Position numbers and translations under genes: made by a program. The notes beneath the pieces are model-generated. The model worked only from the letters and a program-made list of their open reading frames with translations. It made no database searches and was not told the DNA's origin. 64,000 nucleotides of DNA from Nannocystis pusilla (lineage in GTDB: Bacteria; Myxococcota_A; Polyangia; Nannocystales; Nannocystaceae), in NCBI RefSeq assembly GCF_026626665.1, contig NZ_JAPNKE010000002.1:2481204-2545203 (forward strand). Direction: 5' to 3'. Shown piece after piece: positions 40,815-57,690 of the stretch (positions within the stretch are counted from its first letter, which is position 1; each line of letters starts with the position of its first letter).

Positions 40815-40901
40815 GAGGCGCCGCCCGCCGCACGTGCGAGACCCGCGGAGCGGCCCCACTCGGGAGCTGCGCCGCGGGTCGCGGAGGGGAGGGGGCCGGC
40901 T

Positions 40902-41459
40902 TCAGCCGAGCTGCTTGTTGAACTCGGCGAGCGCGGGGCCGCCGAGCTGGTTGGCGATCTGCTCGATCAGGGCGCGCTCCTCGTCGGAGACTGTGCCCAT
41001 GTTCAGAAAGCCGCCGCTGGCGCCGGCGACCTGGACGCAGAGGTCGACGATGTTGGCGGCCCGGGCGCCGCCGACGGCCTCCTTGAGCACGGCGAGGGTC
41101 TGGTCGAGGAAGGCCTGCGACGGGCGCTCCTCCAGCAGGCTCTCGACGGTGCGGAACGCCTCGGTGCCGGGCTGGATCCCGCGGCCGCGGAGGACGTCGA
41201 GGATGGCGGTCCGCTCCTTGCGGCTGACCGAACCGTCGGCCCACGCGACGTGGACGAGCGGCAGGAGGTCGAACACCTTGAGCTTCTCGCCGGTGAAGCC
41301 GAGGGCGGCGATCCGGTCGGACAGCGAGAGGGTGTCGTTCTTGCGGTCGTCGCGGAGCTCGCCGGCCGCCTTGTCGAGCTGCTCGCGGAGCTGCTCGCGG
41401 AGCTCTCGCTCGCGCTGCTGGAAGTACGCGTCTTCGTTGTCGCTGGGCGTGACGGACAT
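40902..41459 (-). CDS. TerB-like / co-chaperone-like acidic helical protein
   Basis: 185 residues from ATG 41459. An N-terminal Gln/Glu/Arg coiled coil (about 10-45) precedes a helical domain with LKVFDLLPLVHVAWADGSVS, the pattern of the TerB/DjlA-N family (metal-binding Asp in ADG). The rest of the domain continues through EERPSQAFLDQTLAVLKEAV, and the C-terminus is a second TerB-like half (VSDEERALIEQIANQLG). TerB-like domains often sit in membrane-linked stress or signalling complexes. No tellurite genes surround it. Cytoplasmic, with no signal peptide. The frame is intact. Confidence 0.75.
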   Translation of the reverse strand: MSVTPSDNEDAYFQQRERELREQLREQLDKAAGELRDDRKNDTLSLSDRIAALGFTGEKLKVFDLLPLVHVAWADGSVSRKERTAILDVLRGRGIQPGTEAFRTVESLLEERPSQAFLDQTLAVLKEAVGGARAANIVDLCVQVAGASGGFLNMGTVSDEERALIEQIANQLGGPALAEFNKQLG

Positions 41460-41581
41460 GCGCCAGGGACGCTACCAGGGGCCCGCTGCTTGTCAGTGGA
41501 TCCGGCCGGCTCCCCGGGGCGCGAGCGAGCGCCCGGCTGAGCCGGCCGGAGCGGAGGCGGTGACGGCGATGCGGACGCCGC

Positions 41582-42798
41582 TCAGCCGGGCGGCATGGTG
41601 CTGGGCTTGCCGGTCGGCTCGCAGCCCCACTTGAAGTTGTCGAGGAACACGTAGCTGTCGAGGATCGAGTCGCTGATGTCCATGATGGCGAACACGACCG
41701 TGATGGTCTCGCCGGGGCTGACGCCGGCGGTGGTCTGCAGCCAGTTGGTGCCCGCGTGCTGGCGCATGCAGGTGTTCTGGAACTGCGGGATCGGGTTCTG
41801 GCCGCTCGGGTCGTCCTTGAACTCGAGGAAGCCGGCGTTCAGCGAGATCGGGTTGCCCTGCTGGTCGAACGAGATGTTGCCGGTCCACTTCTCCGACTCG
41901 AGCCAGCCGATGTACATGTCGTTGAAGGCCGACTGGTAGTAGTCGGGGTACTCGACCGAGAAGAACGCGAAGTCGTAGCTGAACGAGGTCACGTCCGGCG
42001 GGACCTGCATGACGAAGCGCAGCTCGGTGTAGTCGTTGGCGCCGAAGTTCTGGAACTGGCCCTGGATGGTGTTCGAGCAGTCGCCGCTGCCGAGCAGGCC
42101 GGCGTTCTGCGTGCAGTCGCCGCCGACGTCGTTGGTGCGCAGCGGCGGCGGCAAGTTGTTGCCGGGGTCGAAGGCGCCGACGTCGTCGTTGCAGTGGGTG
42201 GGCTCGAGGTTGAAGTCGCCGGGCGGGGTCTGGTTGTTGAGGTCCGAGACCAGGCCGCTGCCGATGACCGCGTAGGAGGCTCCTTCGCGCGGGTTGAAGG
42301 TGCCGCCCTGACCGAACACGTAGCGGACGCCGATCGCCCCCGGGGAACCCGACTTCGTGGCCGTGACTTGCAGTTCGCCCGGACAGTTGAGGCCCATGGC
42401 GAGGAAGGGATCCTGGGTCCCGTTGTCGCACGGCACGTGGTCAGGAATGCTGCACATGCAACCGGGGTCGTTGGGGTTGTCGCACGGCTCGACCCCGGTG
42501 TCGGCCATGCCGCCGTCAGGCGAGGCCGCGAGGTCGAACTTGGGCCCGGCGGTGCCGGGGCTGGTGGTGGTGACGGGCTCGCTCGTGACCCCGTCGGTCG
42601 TGCCCTCCGTCCCCCCGGTCCCCGTCGCGCCGTCGCTGTCGCTCTCCCCGCCGCTCGGCAGGGTCGTGGGCAGCGTGAGGATCCCGGATTGCCCGGTAAC
42701 GTGGTCGCCGAATCTTCAGCATCCTTGCTCTCACAGGCGGCGAGGCCGCCGATCCCCGTGAGGCCCGCGAGAACAACGTTGAGGCTCAATTTCCGCAT
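41582..42798 (-). CDS. Choice-of-anchor-L family lipoprotein, one frameshift
   Basis: ATG 42798 starts a signal peptide with lipobox GLAAC. After about 37 codons one base is missing near 42681-42690 (NPG to GILTLPTTLPSGG); with it the frame runs through a Ser/Gly/Thr linker to the stop at 41582 (405 residues). The mature domain shows choice-of-anchor-L features: VRYVFGQGG, GDFNLEPTHCNDDVG, the strand pair SFSYDFAFFSVEYPDYYQS, and the terminal SYVFLDNFKWGC. These domains are beta-sandwich extracellular modules whose proteins use varied anchors; here a lipid anchor is used. Surface adhesion or binding is inferred. Confidence 0.85.
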
Positions 42799-43102
42799 GA
42801 CGCCACGGTACCCGGGTCGTCCGAGGCGCCAATAGTCAAATCCGGCGGCCGCTGCGCCTCGCCGCCGGGGCGTCCCGGGCGTTGGCCATCGCCCCCAGGC
42901 GCCAGATTGCGCCAAAGCGCCGTTTGGCCGGTATTCACCGCGAGCTGGGTACACCTCTGGGAAAAACCTGGGATACGAGGTGACCGGCCTCACGACATGT
43001 GGGAGGATCCGATCACAAGGTAGCGACCCGCACACAGGGTGTGGGCCTCTGCACGGGCTGTCTTTTAGAGAAGGTCGCATGGGACATGTCCAGAGGGACA
43101 TC
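42799..43102. other. Intergenic region with one 14-nt repeat unit
   Basis: 304 bp between the choice-of-anchor-L gene and the second FHA-sigma54 gene. A GCGCCA hexamer recurs near 42899-42925. A 14-nt family unit (CATG 43085, CATC 43099) abuts the stop of the minus-strand activator gene. I see no gene. Confidence 0.55.
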
Positions 43103-44398
<1,296 letters not shown>

Positions 44399-44460
44399 AC
44401 GAGTAGGTCGCTGCGAGCCGGCCGAGTTTTGCAGCGCGCGCGAAAAATTGTTGCGGCGCT

Positions 44461-44685
44461 TCAAGGCGCGGGAGCGGCGCGGCGCGGACGCAGGCGCAAC
44501 ATGGCCTCGCGCGCGTCGTCGGGAGCCTTGCACCACACGGCGCAGTGACCGGCACCCGCCGACTCGACGCCCCGCTCGCAGTCGGGCACACCGGCGCGGA
44601 CGATGTACTCGCCGAGGTGGACGAGGAAGTGACGCGCGGTGCCCTCGGCGTCCGGGCCGTAGTAGTCCCAATAGAAGATCGTCAC
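44461..44685 (-). CDS. Small conserved-looking protein, function unknown
   Basis: 74 residues from ATG 44685. The sequence (MTIFYWDYYGPDAEGTARHF...FLVHLGEYIVRAGV) is aromatic-rich and not the Arg/Ala/Gly-rich composition of shadow frames, with a third-position G/C bias that fits coding. Two Cys lie in the second half (PDCERG and HCAVWC). It lies upstream of the FHA-sigma54 activator on the same strand, 62 nt away, and divergent from the Ser/Gly-rich lipoprotein. No family recognised. Confidence 0.65.
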   Translation of the reverse strand: MTIFYWDYYGPDAEGTARHFLVHLGEYIVRAGVPDCERGVESAGAGHCAVWCKAPDDAREAMLRLRPRRAAPAP

Positions 44686-44780
44686 CCGCGCGAGTGTGAC
44701 CCGAGAGGCGCGCGGACGACAACAGCGGCCGCAGCCGTGGGCGTTTGACGGGCCCGGAGGCTGTCGCGTAGCCTGCGTTC

Positions 44781-45452
44781 GTGCGCAAGACGTGGCTTAG
44801 ACATGGGGTGGTCGCGAGTGCGGTCGTGCTGACGGCGGCGCTGGCGGCGTGCGGAGACAGCGGGGGCGACTCGAACTCCGCCTCGGCCGGCAACAGCCAG
44901 AGCCAGGGCTCGAGCGAGGGATCGGAGCCGACGAGCGAGGGATCGCTGTCGGGCACGATGTCGGACTCGGAGCCGACCGACTCGGGCATGAGCGCGTCGG
45001 GGACCGGGACGACCGACCCTAGCGGCAGCGGCAGCGACAGCGAGACGCAGGGCGGCGGCGGCTCCGGCAACGAGACCGACGGCATGTCCTCGGGGACAGG
45101 TCAGGAGAGCCAGGGCGGCTCGGGCGGGTCGACTTCGACGTCGACCGGCGAGGTGCCCGGCACCACCGCCGAGCCGGTCGACTGCGAGGCGGCGATGAGC
45201 AAGGACGAGTGCGTCATGCTCGGCTGCCTGCCGATCGAGGGCCAGGCGTTCGAGTTCGACGGGGCGATCTGGTGCCTCAACGACCCGCTGAGCTTCCTCG
45301 GCTGTCTGCCGCAGATGGGCTGCGACGACGCGATCACGACCGTGTGCAAGGGGCAGAACATCTACCAGCTGCCCAGCGGTTGCTTCCCGGGCAGCTTCGA
45401 GGCCTGCGATCCGCCGCCCGACCCGGGCATGGACGGCTACCCGAGCTGCTGA
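44781..45452 (+). CDS. Ser/Gly-rich lipoprotein with Cys-rich C-terminal domain
   Basis: 223 residues from GTG 44781. The signal ends in the lipobox LAAC. A Ser/Gly/Thr/Glu linker of about 110 residues precedes a compact C-terminal domain (about 135-223) with eight Cys, for example CVMLGCLPIEGQ, FLGCLPQMGCDD and SGCFPGSFEAC, presumably disulphide-bonded. It has the same design as the other spacer-type lipoproteins here. Convergent with sdhB across a shared inverted repeat. Function unknown. Confidence 0.85.
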   Translation: MRKTWLRHGVVASAVVLTAALAACGDSGGDSNSASAGNSQSQGSSEGSEPTSEGSLSGTMSDSEPTDSGMSASGTGTTDPSGSGSDSETQGGGGSGNETDGMSSGTGQESQGGSGGSTSTSTGEVPGTTAEPVDCEAAMSKDECVMLGCLPIEGQAFEFDGAIWCLNDPLSFLGCLPQMGCDDAITTVCKGQNIYQLPSGCFPGSFEACDPPPDPGMDGYPSC

Positions 45453-45472
45453 AAATCCGGGCCGCAAACGCG

Positions 45473-45504
45473 AACGCGGCCGGCGGAGGTCCGTCGGCCG
45501 CGTT
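45473..45504. terminator. Inverted repeat between convergent lipoprotein and sdhB
   Basis: Perfect 10-bp stem AACGCGGCCG (45473-45482) with CGGCCGCGTT (45495-45504). It lies in the 72-bp gap between two convergent genes, so it could end both transcripts, although T runs are short. Confidence 0.6.
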
Positions 45505-45524
45505 GCAGAAGGCACCGGCGAGGG

Positions 45525-46283
45525 TCAGTCGTTCGTGACCTGGGCGCGCATGTACTCGCGGTTGAGCAGCTCGATCGCGTCGAAGCTGATCTCCTTGGGG
45601 CAGGCCTCGGAGCACTCGCGGTGGTTGGTGCAGGCGCCGAAGCCCTCGCGGTCCATCTGCTCGACCATGCGGAGCACGCGGCCCCGGCGCTCGACCTGGC
45701 CCTGCGGCAGCTTGACGAGGTGGCCGACCTTGGCGCCGGTGAACAGCATCGCCGAGGCGTTGGGGCAGGCGGCCACGCAGGCGCCGCAGCCGATGCAGGC
45801 GGCGTAGTCCATCGCCTCGTCGGCGTTCTTCTTGCCGATCGGGGTGGCGTTGGCGTCGACGGTGACGCCGGTGTTGACCGACACGAAGCCGCCGGAGGCG
45901 ACGATGCGGTCGAACGAGCCGCGGTCGACCACCAGGTCCTTGATCACCGGGAACGCCTTGGCGCGCCACGGCTCGATCGTGATGGTGTCGCCGTCCTTGT
46001 AGGTGCGCATGTGCAGCTGACAGGCCGTCGTGCCCTTGCGCGGGCCGTGCGGGCGGCCGTCGATCACCATCGAGCACGAGCCGCAGATGCCCTCGCGGCA
46101 GTCGTGGTCGAACGCGACCGGGTCCTGGCCGTCCTTCGTCAGCTTGGCGTTGAGCACGTCGAGCATCTCGAGGAACGACATGTGCTCGTTCACACCCTCG
46201 AGCTTGTAGGTCTGCATCGACCCGGGCGTGTCGGCGCTCCGCTGGCGCCAGATCTGCAGGGTGAGGGTCATCGTCTTCGACAT
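45525..46283 (-). CDS. sdhB: Succinate dehydrogenase iron-sulfur subunit
   Basis: 252 residues from ATG 46283, one nucleotide after the sdhA stop region. SdhB passes electrons from the flavoprotein to quinone. The plant-type ferredoxin site for the 2Fe-2S cluster is present ([15 protein letters not shown] plus TACQLH), then the 4Fe-4S motif [14 protein letters not shown] and the 3Fe-4S/4Fe-4S motif [15 protein letters not shown]. The N-terminal part resembles the B subunit of class B/non-classical complex II used with a single five-helix SdhC. Last gene of sdhCAB. Confidence 0.96.
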   Translation of the reverse strand: MSKTMTLTLQIWRQRSADTPGSMQTYKLEGVNEHMSFLEMLDVLNAKLTKDGQDPVAFDHDCREGICGSCSMVIDGRPHGPRKGTTACQLHMRTYKDGDTITIEPWRAKAFPVIKDLVVDRGSFDRIVASGGFVSVNTGVTVDANATPIGKKNADEAMDYAACIGCGACVAACPNASAMLFTGAKVGHLVKLPQGQVERRGRVLRMVEQMDREGFGACTNHRECSEACPKEISFDAIELLNREYMRAQVTND

Positions 46284-46284
46284 A

Positions 46285-48198
<1,914 letters not shown>

Positions 48199-48222
48199 GG
48201 CGGTGCGGTGGAGCGAGGGGCG

Positions 48223-48996
48223 TTAGAGGTGGACGAGGCCGGCCTGGACGGCGATCGGGAAGGAGAGGTTGCCGAGCACGATGACGGCGGCGACGGCCCG
48301 GCCGATGTTGATGTTGCGCTCGCGCTCGGCTGTCCCCTTGGACAGGCCGAGGGTGTGCAGCATGCTGGCGACCGCGTGGCTGAGGTGCATCGCCAGCAGC
48401 AGCTGGGCGACGATGTACGTGCCGGCGATCAGCGGGTTCTGGAAGCCGCGCACGAACATGCTGTAGACGTCGTGGCGGACCAGCTCGGGCGGGAGCTTGG
48501 CGATCAGCTGCTCGTTGTCGTTGCGCACCCAGGTCTGGGTGGCGACGTCGAGGACCTCGTGCAGGTTGAAGTCGGCCGGGTTGGTGGCGCCGACGGTGAA
48601 GTGCAGCAGGTGGTAGACGATGAACGCCAGGACCACGAGGCCGCTCAGCAGCATGAAGCGGGCGGCGCTGCTGGTGACGCGGTAGCGCCGCGGCACCGCG
48701 TACGCCTGCGGGCGCGCGGCGTTGTTGAGCCCCTTGAGCCGCACGGCGGCCAGCACGTGCAGCACGAGGCTGACGAGCAGGACGGCGCGCACGCCCCAGA
48801 GCAGCGCAGGCGTGCCTTTGAGCGTCTGCGCGTAGTGATTCATGGTGTCGGGCCCGAGATAAATCTGCAGGTTGCCGAGCATGTGCACGACGAGGAACCC
48901 GACGAGGATCACGCCGGTCGTCGCCATGACGATCTTGGCGCCGATCGAGGATCGGGCGAGGGTGCTCAGGCGTCCGGGCCGCTTCGCGTCTGTCAT
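48223..48996 (-). CDS. sdhC: Succinate dehydrogenase cytochrome b558 subunit
   Basis: 257 residues from ATG 48996. A single five-helix membrane anchor of the b558 type: hydrophobic segments near 25-45 (IVMATTGVILVGFLVVHMLG), 68-88, 115-135 (FMLLSGLVVLAFIVYHLLHF), 190-212 and 232-252. Axial haem-ligand His residues are visible in VVHML, LVLHV, VYHLLH and MHLSHAV, consistent with two b haems. This architecture goes with diheme complex II in which one subunit replaces SdhC plus SdhD, so no sdhD is expected. First gene of sdhCAB. Confidence 0.93.
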   Translation of the reverse strand: MTDAKRPGRLSTLARSSIGAKIVMATTGVILVGFLVVHMLGNLQIYLGPDTMNHYAQTLKGTPALLWGVRAVLLVSLVLHVLAAVRLKGLNNAARPQAYAVPRRYRVTSSAARFMLLSGLVVLAFIVYHLLHFTVGATNPADFNLHEVLDVATQTWVRNDNEQLIAKLPPELVRHDVYSMFVRGFQNPLIAGTYIVAQLLLAMHLSHAVASMLHTLGLSKGTAERERNINIGRAVAAVIVLGNLSFPIAVQAGLVHL

Positions 48997-49344
48997 GGGA
49001 TTGTCCGGTTGGGGCCAGCTGGGCGACCAGGACGGAGGCGCGGGGTGCCGCGAGTCGCTACCCGCAGGACGCGGGAGCTAGCGCGGCGGAAGGCCGTTCC
49101 GGGCCTGGACGCAATGGGGCAGATAGCACAGTCGCACGGCGTTGGCTCCGTCAAAGCGCGGTCCGCGGTCGTGTGCATGCGCAAGCGCCAGCGCACCGCG
49201 CGGACCGCCGACGACGGTCGCCGCGGCCGGCCGCAGCCGCGGACGTGCCCCTCGCGCAAAACGGGCGCGCAGCGGCGAAAATTGGCCGACTCCGCGCGAG
49301 GACATGCAGCCTCGCGACTCGGCGGGCACCGGAGGCGTCCGCAG
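48997..49344. other. Intergenic region upstream of sdhCAB
   Basis: 348 bp between sdhC and the convergent-tail of the double-FHA gene. On the minus strand a TTGACG element lies about 155 bp before sdhC, with TGCTAT some 20 nt on, a poor-spacing promoter candidate. A GAGGACATG half unit of the 14-nt repeat is near 49300. No gene seen. Confidence 0.45.
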
Positions 49345-50343
49345 TCAGTGGACGCGGATGCGCTCGGCCGGGGTCCAGCTCAGCTCGAAGTGGCCGAGCA
49401 TGACCGGCTCGTTGTGGCGGAGCCGGACGACGCTGTGCGACGGGCCCTCGGTCTCGTGGCCCGGGCGCACGCCGTTGGTGCTGGCGAGGTCGTAGACGAG
49501 GAGGGAGTTGGGGCCCTCCTCGGTGACGAGCGCATGGACGCGGGACAGGTTGCGGCCCGAGCCCGCGAGCGAACAGCGGTCGCTGTAGCGACCGATCAAG
49601 AGGCCGCGCTGCAGCTGCTCGCTGTCGACCTCGAGCTCGCGCGAGGCCTCGGCGCCGCGCTGGGACTTCGACTTCAGCGAGCGCAGGCGCAGGATGCCAC
49701 GCGGCTGCGGACGGGCCTCGACGTCGATCGGACGGTAGCCGCCGAGCTGGGCGACGCTGGGCTCGGCCATCGCCGAGATGGCGAGACGGATGCCGCCGCC
49801 GTCGCGGTCGATGCCGGTGAGGCGCTGGAAGGCCTGATCGGTGGTGCCCTCGAGCAGCGACAGCCCCGCAGGGCCGCCGGGAAGCACGACCAGGCCGGTG
49901 CGTCCGAACGACAGCGCGACGTGCCCCAGCGCGGAGAAGCCGGGCACGCGCTTGCCGTCGGCGAGGACGATGCCGGCGCGGCCGCCGAGGTCGTAGCCCC
50001 GCAGACGCAGAGCGCCCTGGCCCGGCCACGCGGTGAGCAGGATGTGGCGGAGGCTGACGCGTGAGTCGTGCGGGATCGACAGGGTACAGCGGTTGTGACG
50101 GCCGAACACGAGGGCGTAGGGTAGGCTCTCGGGCCGGCGGATCGCGCGTTGGCCGACCGGGAAGCCGAGCTCGTTGGTGACGACCACCAGGGTGTCACCG
50201 GTCGGCGTGCTGCGGACCATCTCGGCGACCACCCCGCGAGCCCGCCCGAACACGTCGATGAGGTCGATCGGCCGCGTGTCGCCGCGCAGATCGGCGTCGA
50301 TGTCGCGATCACTCTCGTCGTCGTCCGCGGCCAGGGGGCTCAT
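49345..50343 (-). CDS. Double-FHA-domain protein
   Basis: 332 residues if ATG 50343 is the start; upstream in-frame codons give an extension without family features. The first FHA-like domain (about 85-165) reads VFGRHNRCTLSIPHDSRVSL with RH and a DLGGRAGIVLADG loop. The second (about 245-325) is canonical: IGRYSDRCSL, LSRVHALV, LASTNGVRPG. A linker with Pro/Arg/Ser-rich sequence separates them. No enzymatic domain is visible, so it is likely a phosphothreonine adaptor for one of the Ser/Thr kinases. It lies between sdhCAB and the ATP synthase operon, on the sdh strand. Confidence 0.85.
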   Translation of the reverse strand: MSPLAADDDESDRDIDADLRGDTRPIDLIDVFGRARGVVAEMVRSTPTGDTLVVVTNELGFPVGQRAIRRPESLPYALVFGRHNRCTLSIPHDSRVSLRHILLTAWPGQGALRLRGYDLGGRAGIVLADGKRVPGFSALGHVALSFGRTGLVVLPGGPAGLSLLEGTTDQAFQRLTGIDRDGGGIRLAISAMAEPSVAQLGGYRPIDVEARPQPRGILRLRSLKSKSQRGAEASRELEVDSEQLQRGLLIGRYSDRCSLAGSGRNLSRVHALVTEEGPNSLLVYDLASTNGVRPGHETEGPSHSVVRLRHNEPVMLGHFELSWTPAERIRVH

Positions 50344-50882
50344 CGCGCGGTCGTACGGGTCGGGCCGTTTGCTGCTCACGGACCAGCAGCGTAAGCGACG
50401 GTGGCCGCGAGCGCTATGCAACTGTCGCCGCCGGGCGGCTCAGGGCGCCTGGCAGCGCGGGCCGGGGGCGGAAACAGCCGAGCGGGCGAGGCCCGCGACG
50501 AGGGTCCGAGGTGCGCCGGCTCCGACGCCCGTGGCCCCACAATTCTCACGTCCCGCGACGGTTTATGCGCCCGATTCAGGAGCGCCGTCCAGACCTGTCC
50601 CAAGGGACGCTCGAGAGGTCTGGCGATGGCCTCAGGGCGGTGTGCAAGGCGCTGCGACACGGCGCTCGCATGTGAGCTCGCGTCCGTTGACCACCCGCAT
50701 TTCGCGTGGTAGATGCCCGCCGCTTCTCGGATCTGCCAGCGCGCTCGTCAAAGCCGCCGGATTCTCTCGGGCCGAAGGACTTGCGGCCCCCCGGTGGCCC
50801 CGACCGCGCCAGTGCCAGCGCAACGCACCGCTCCGCCAGCCTCACGGGCCGCGGGCGGCACCCCGAACAAGCTCACGGCCCC
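50344..50882. other. Intergenic region before the ATP synthase operon
   Basis: 539 bp without a supported gene, expected to carry the atp promoter. It contains a hairpin at 50589-50623 (CCAGACCT paired with AGGTCTGG) whose left arm includes CCTGTCCCAAGGGA, a 14-nt family unit (CCTG 50594). No clear promoter boxes stand out. Confidence 0.5.
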
Positions 50883-51343
50883 ATGCACGCACCTCTCTTC
50901 GCCGCAGCAGCCGCTCCCGTCGTCGACATCGACGGCACGTTCTTCATCCAGGCGGGCATCTTCTCCTGTTGATGGCGATCCTCTACCCGTTGCTGTTCAA
51001 GCCGTGGCTCGCCACGCAGGCGCGGCGCGAGCAGGCGATCACCGGTACGACGGCGGCGGCGACGGATCTCCGGGCCCGCGCCGACGAGGAGGGGCGCCGC
51101 TACGACAGCCGCCTGGCCGAGGCCCGCGCCCGCGCCGCCGGGATCCGCTCCGAGGCCGTGAAGGGCAGCGAGGGGGAGCGTCAGCGTCAGCTCGCCGAGG
51201 CGCGCGCCGCCGCGGGCGGCGAGTCCGAGGCCCTGCGCGAGCGCCTGAACCGCGAGGCCGAGGAGGCCCGCGCCACGCTGGCGACGCGGGTCGAGGAGCT
51301 CGCCCAGGATATCGCCACCAAGTTGCTCGGGAGGACGGTGTGA
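50883..51343 (+). CDS. ATP synthase F0 subunit b', one frameshift
   Basis: About 153 residues from ATG 50883. The N-terminal TM segment is split by a lost base near 50962-50972: GTFFIQAGIF is followed out of frame by LLMAILYPLLFKPWL, and adding one base gives 462 nt of whole codons. The rest is the long Ala/Glu/Arg stalk helix characteristic of b subunits (ARARAAGIRSEAVKGSEG). Two adjacent b-type genes (this and the next) indicate a heterodimeric b/b' stator as in photosynthetic and some delta-proteobacterial enzymes. Its GTG last codon and stop overlap the start of the next gene. Confidence 0.85.
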
Positions 51344-52044
51344 CCGTGCGTCGCGCGCTTCATCCAATTCATGCGCTCACCAGCCTCGCCGTCGGTTCGT
51401 TCATCTGTCTGATCGGGCAGGTGGCGTCGGCGTCGCCCGCCGGCCACGAGCCGGTCGGTCACGAGGCCGCCGAGGCCGCCGCCGGGGCCGTCCACGCCGT
51501 CGAGCACGGGGCCCACCACGCGGGGATCACCTGGTTCAACTGGCCCAACCCCGCGGATCACCGGATCGGCCTGGTCTACCTGCTGATCAACTTCCTGGTG
51601 CTGGCGTTCCTGCTGCACCGCTTGATCATTCGCAAGCTGGTGGCCGACAACGCGGCGCGTCACGACGCGATCAAGGCCCAGGTCACGGCGGCGCAGCAGG
51701 CGATGTCCGAGGCCGAGTCGGTGCTCTCCGAGTACAAGCGGCGGGTCGACCGCCTCGACCAGGAGACGCGCGAGATCCTCGAGCAGGCCCGCGTCGGCGC
51801 CGAGGCCGACCGCCAGCGGCTGATGACCGAGGCGCGCGCCGAGGTCGAGCGCTTCAAGGCGCAGGCGATCGCGGCGGCGCAGCGCGAGGTCGCGGTGCGC
51901 AAGCAGGCGGTCGAGAACGAGGTCCTCGACCGCGCGATCGCCCGGGCCGAGGAGATTCTGCGCACCCGCTTCACCGACGCCGACCAGGCCCGACTGGTCG
52001 ACGACTACGCGGTCGAGGTCGTGAACGGCCGCCCGGCGGCGTGA
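51340..52044 (+). CDS. atpF: ATP synthase F0 subunit b
   Basis: 234 residues from GTG 51340, overlapping the b' stop (GTGA); GTG 51346 is an alternative. Longer than the usual 156-170 residues: an N-terminal signal-like segment (LTSLAVGSFICLIGQVASA) and a His/Ala/Glu-rich stretch (about 38-62) precede the true membrane anchor (IGLVYLLINFLVLAFLLHRLI), then the stator helix (SEYKRRVDRLDQETREILEQ). The extension may be cleaved, leaving the mature N-terminus in the periplasm. The stator links F0 to F1 through delta. The frame is intact. Confidence 0.92.
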   Translation: MTVRRALHPIHALTSLAVGSFICLIGQVASASPAGHEPVGHEAAEAAAGAVHAVEHGAHHAGITWFNWPNPADHRIGLVYLLINFLVLAFLLHRLIIRKLVADNAARHDAIKAQVTAAQQAMSEAESVLSEYKRRVDRLDQETREILEQARVGAEADRQRLMTEARAEVERFKAQAIAAAQREVAVRKQAVENEVLDRAIARAEEILRTRFTDADQARLVDDYAVEVVNGRPAA

Positions 52045-52102
52045 CCGGCCCATTTCTCGGCCTCCGGGCCCCGACACCGAAACCACTCCAGGACGAGCCC
52101 TC

Positions 52103-52654
52103 ATGATCCCCGGCAGCCTTGCCCGTCGTTACGCCCGCGCGCTCCTCCAGCTCGCGGACACGCCGATCCAGCGCGAGATCTTCGGCCGCGACATCGCCAG
52201 CTTCGTCCGTGTCGCCGCGGTCAACGAGCTCGACAAGCCGTCGTTGCTGACGGTGCTCGAGTCGGGCGCGTACCCGGTGCCCGAGCGCCGCGCGGTGCTG
52301 CAGAAGGTGCTCGAGCGCATGTCGCTCGACGCGACCGTCAGCAAGTTCCTGCTGTTCGTGTTCGAGCGCGGCCGGATCTCCGGCGCCTCGCAGATCGCCC
52401 GCCAGTACGCCGAGATGTCGGACGCGCTGTCGGGCCGCGTGCACGCCAAGCTGACCTCGGCGCGGCCGCTCCCGACCGACGCGGTCAACAAGATCAAGGC
52501 GGCGCTCGAGCGCGCCACCGGCAAGACCATCCTCCTCGAGTCCGCCGTCGACCCCGAGCTCATCGGCGGCGTCGTCACCCAGGTCGGCAGCGTCGTCTAC
52601 GACGGCAGCCTGAAGACCCAGCTCGGCAACCTTCGTACCTCTCTCCGCGGCTAG
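52103..52654 (+). CDS. atpH: ATP synthase F1 subunit delta
   Basis: 183 residues from ATG 52103, the normal size for delta/OSCP. It starts [15 protein letters not shown], the conserved N-terminal helical bundle motif, and ends with the C-terminal domain signature [21 protein letters not shown] and a QLGNLRTSL helix. It joins the b/b' stalk to the top of the alpha3-beta3 head. It lies between atpF and atpA in canonical order. Confidence 0.96.
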   Translation: MIPGSLARRYARALLQLADTPIQREIFGRDIASFVRVAAVNELDKPSLLTVLESGAYPVPERRAVLQKVLERMSLDATVSKFLLFVFERGRISGASQIARQYAEMSDALSGRVHAKLTSARPLPTDAVNKIKAALERATGKTILLESAVDPELIGGVVTQVGSVVYDGSLKTQLGNLRTSLRG

Positions 52655-52734
52655 CCTCCGGCTTCTCCGCGACACCGTCACCCCATCGATCCCAATTTCA
52701 GGTCCAGCCGCCCGGCGGACCGCGCGAGCGCACC

Positions 52735-54273
<1,539 letters not shown>

Positions 54274-54274
54274 C

Positions 54275-56900
<2,626 letters not shown>

Positions 56901-56920
56901 GCCGGGAGTAACCCACCACC

Positions 56921-57340
56921 ATGGCCGAGACCACGATTCAGCTCGACATCCTCACGCCGCTGGGCCCCAAGCGCCACGGCGTGGTGGTCCCCGGGGTCGA
57001 AGTCCCCGGCCTCCTCGGCGAGCTCGGCGTCCTGCCCGAGCACGTCCCGTTCATCACGCCCGTCGTCCCCGGCGTGGTCCGCTTCCGCGACGGCGGTGAG
57101 TCGGTCCGGATCGCCGTCGGCGCCGGCTTCCTCGAGGTCACCCGCGACAACCGCGTGGTCATCCTCGTCGAGCGCGCGCTCGAGGTGTCCGAGATCGACG
57201 CGAACAAGGCCCGCGAGGACCTCAAGCGCGTCCAGGCCGAGCTGTCGCACGACCTCGGCTCGATCGACGCGGCCGAGCACCGCAAGCTGGTCACCGAGCA
57301 AGGTTGGCTCGAGGCCCAGATCCGCGCGACCCAGCCCTGA
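56921..57340 (+). CDS. atpC: ATP synthase F1 subunit epsilon
   Basis: 139 residues from ATG 56921. The N-terminal beta sandwich (DILTPLGPKRHGVVVPGVEV and PGLLGELGVLPEHVPF) and C-terminal helical hairpin (SEIDANKAREDLKRVQAEL) define epsilon, which couples rotation and inhibits ATP hydrolysis. The last gene of atpF'FHAGDC; a terminator follows 20 nt downstream. The genes for a and c subunits (atpB, atpE) are not in the operon here. Confidence 0.96.
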   Translation: MAETTIQLDILTPLGPKRHGVVVPGVEVPGLLGELGVLPEHVPFITPVVPGVVRFRDGGESVRIAVGAGFLEVTRDNRVVILVERALEVSEIDANKAREDLKRVQAELSHDLGSIDAAEHRKLVTEQGWLEAQIRATQP

Positions 57341-57360
57341 AGGGTAGCGAGGCGAACGCA

Positions 57361-57396
57361 GAGACCGCGCGCGAGGCGACTCGCCGCGGTCTCTTT
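57361..57396 (+). terminator. Rho-independent terminator after atpC
   Basis: Perfect 9-bp stem GAGACCGCG (57361-57369) with CGCGGTCTC (57385-57393), followed by TTT. It ends the ATP synthase operon. Confidence 0.85.
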
Positions 57397-57690
57397 GCTT
57401 CGGGGTGCGGCCGCGGCTCTCGCTCGGCAACGCAGCTCGACTCGACGGGATCGAGCGGCTCGTCGCGCGCCGCTCGGTCGAAGACCTCGATGCTTCCCGT
57501 CCTGCGCCTCGGCCGAGGAATTCGATGGGCTGACACGAGCAGGAGTCAGGTCGAGCGAGCGCCGCAGTCACTGCCGGTCGTGCGCCCTGGGCCCGATGAG
57601 CCGAGGGGACGAGCCGGTGCGCGCGGAGTCTCGCCCGACGAAGGGCGGAGACAGCCCCGCAAGTCCAAGGCTCCCACGGCTTGCGTTCCG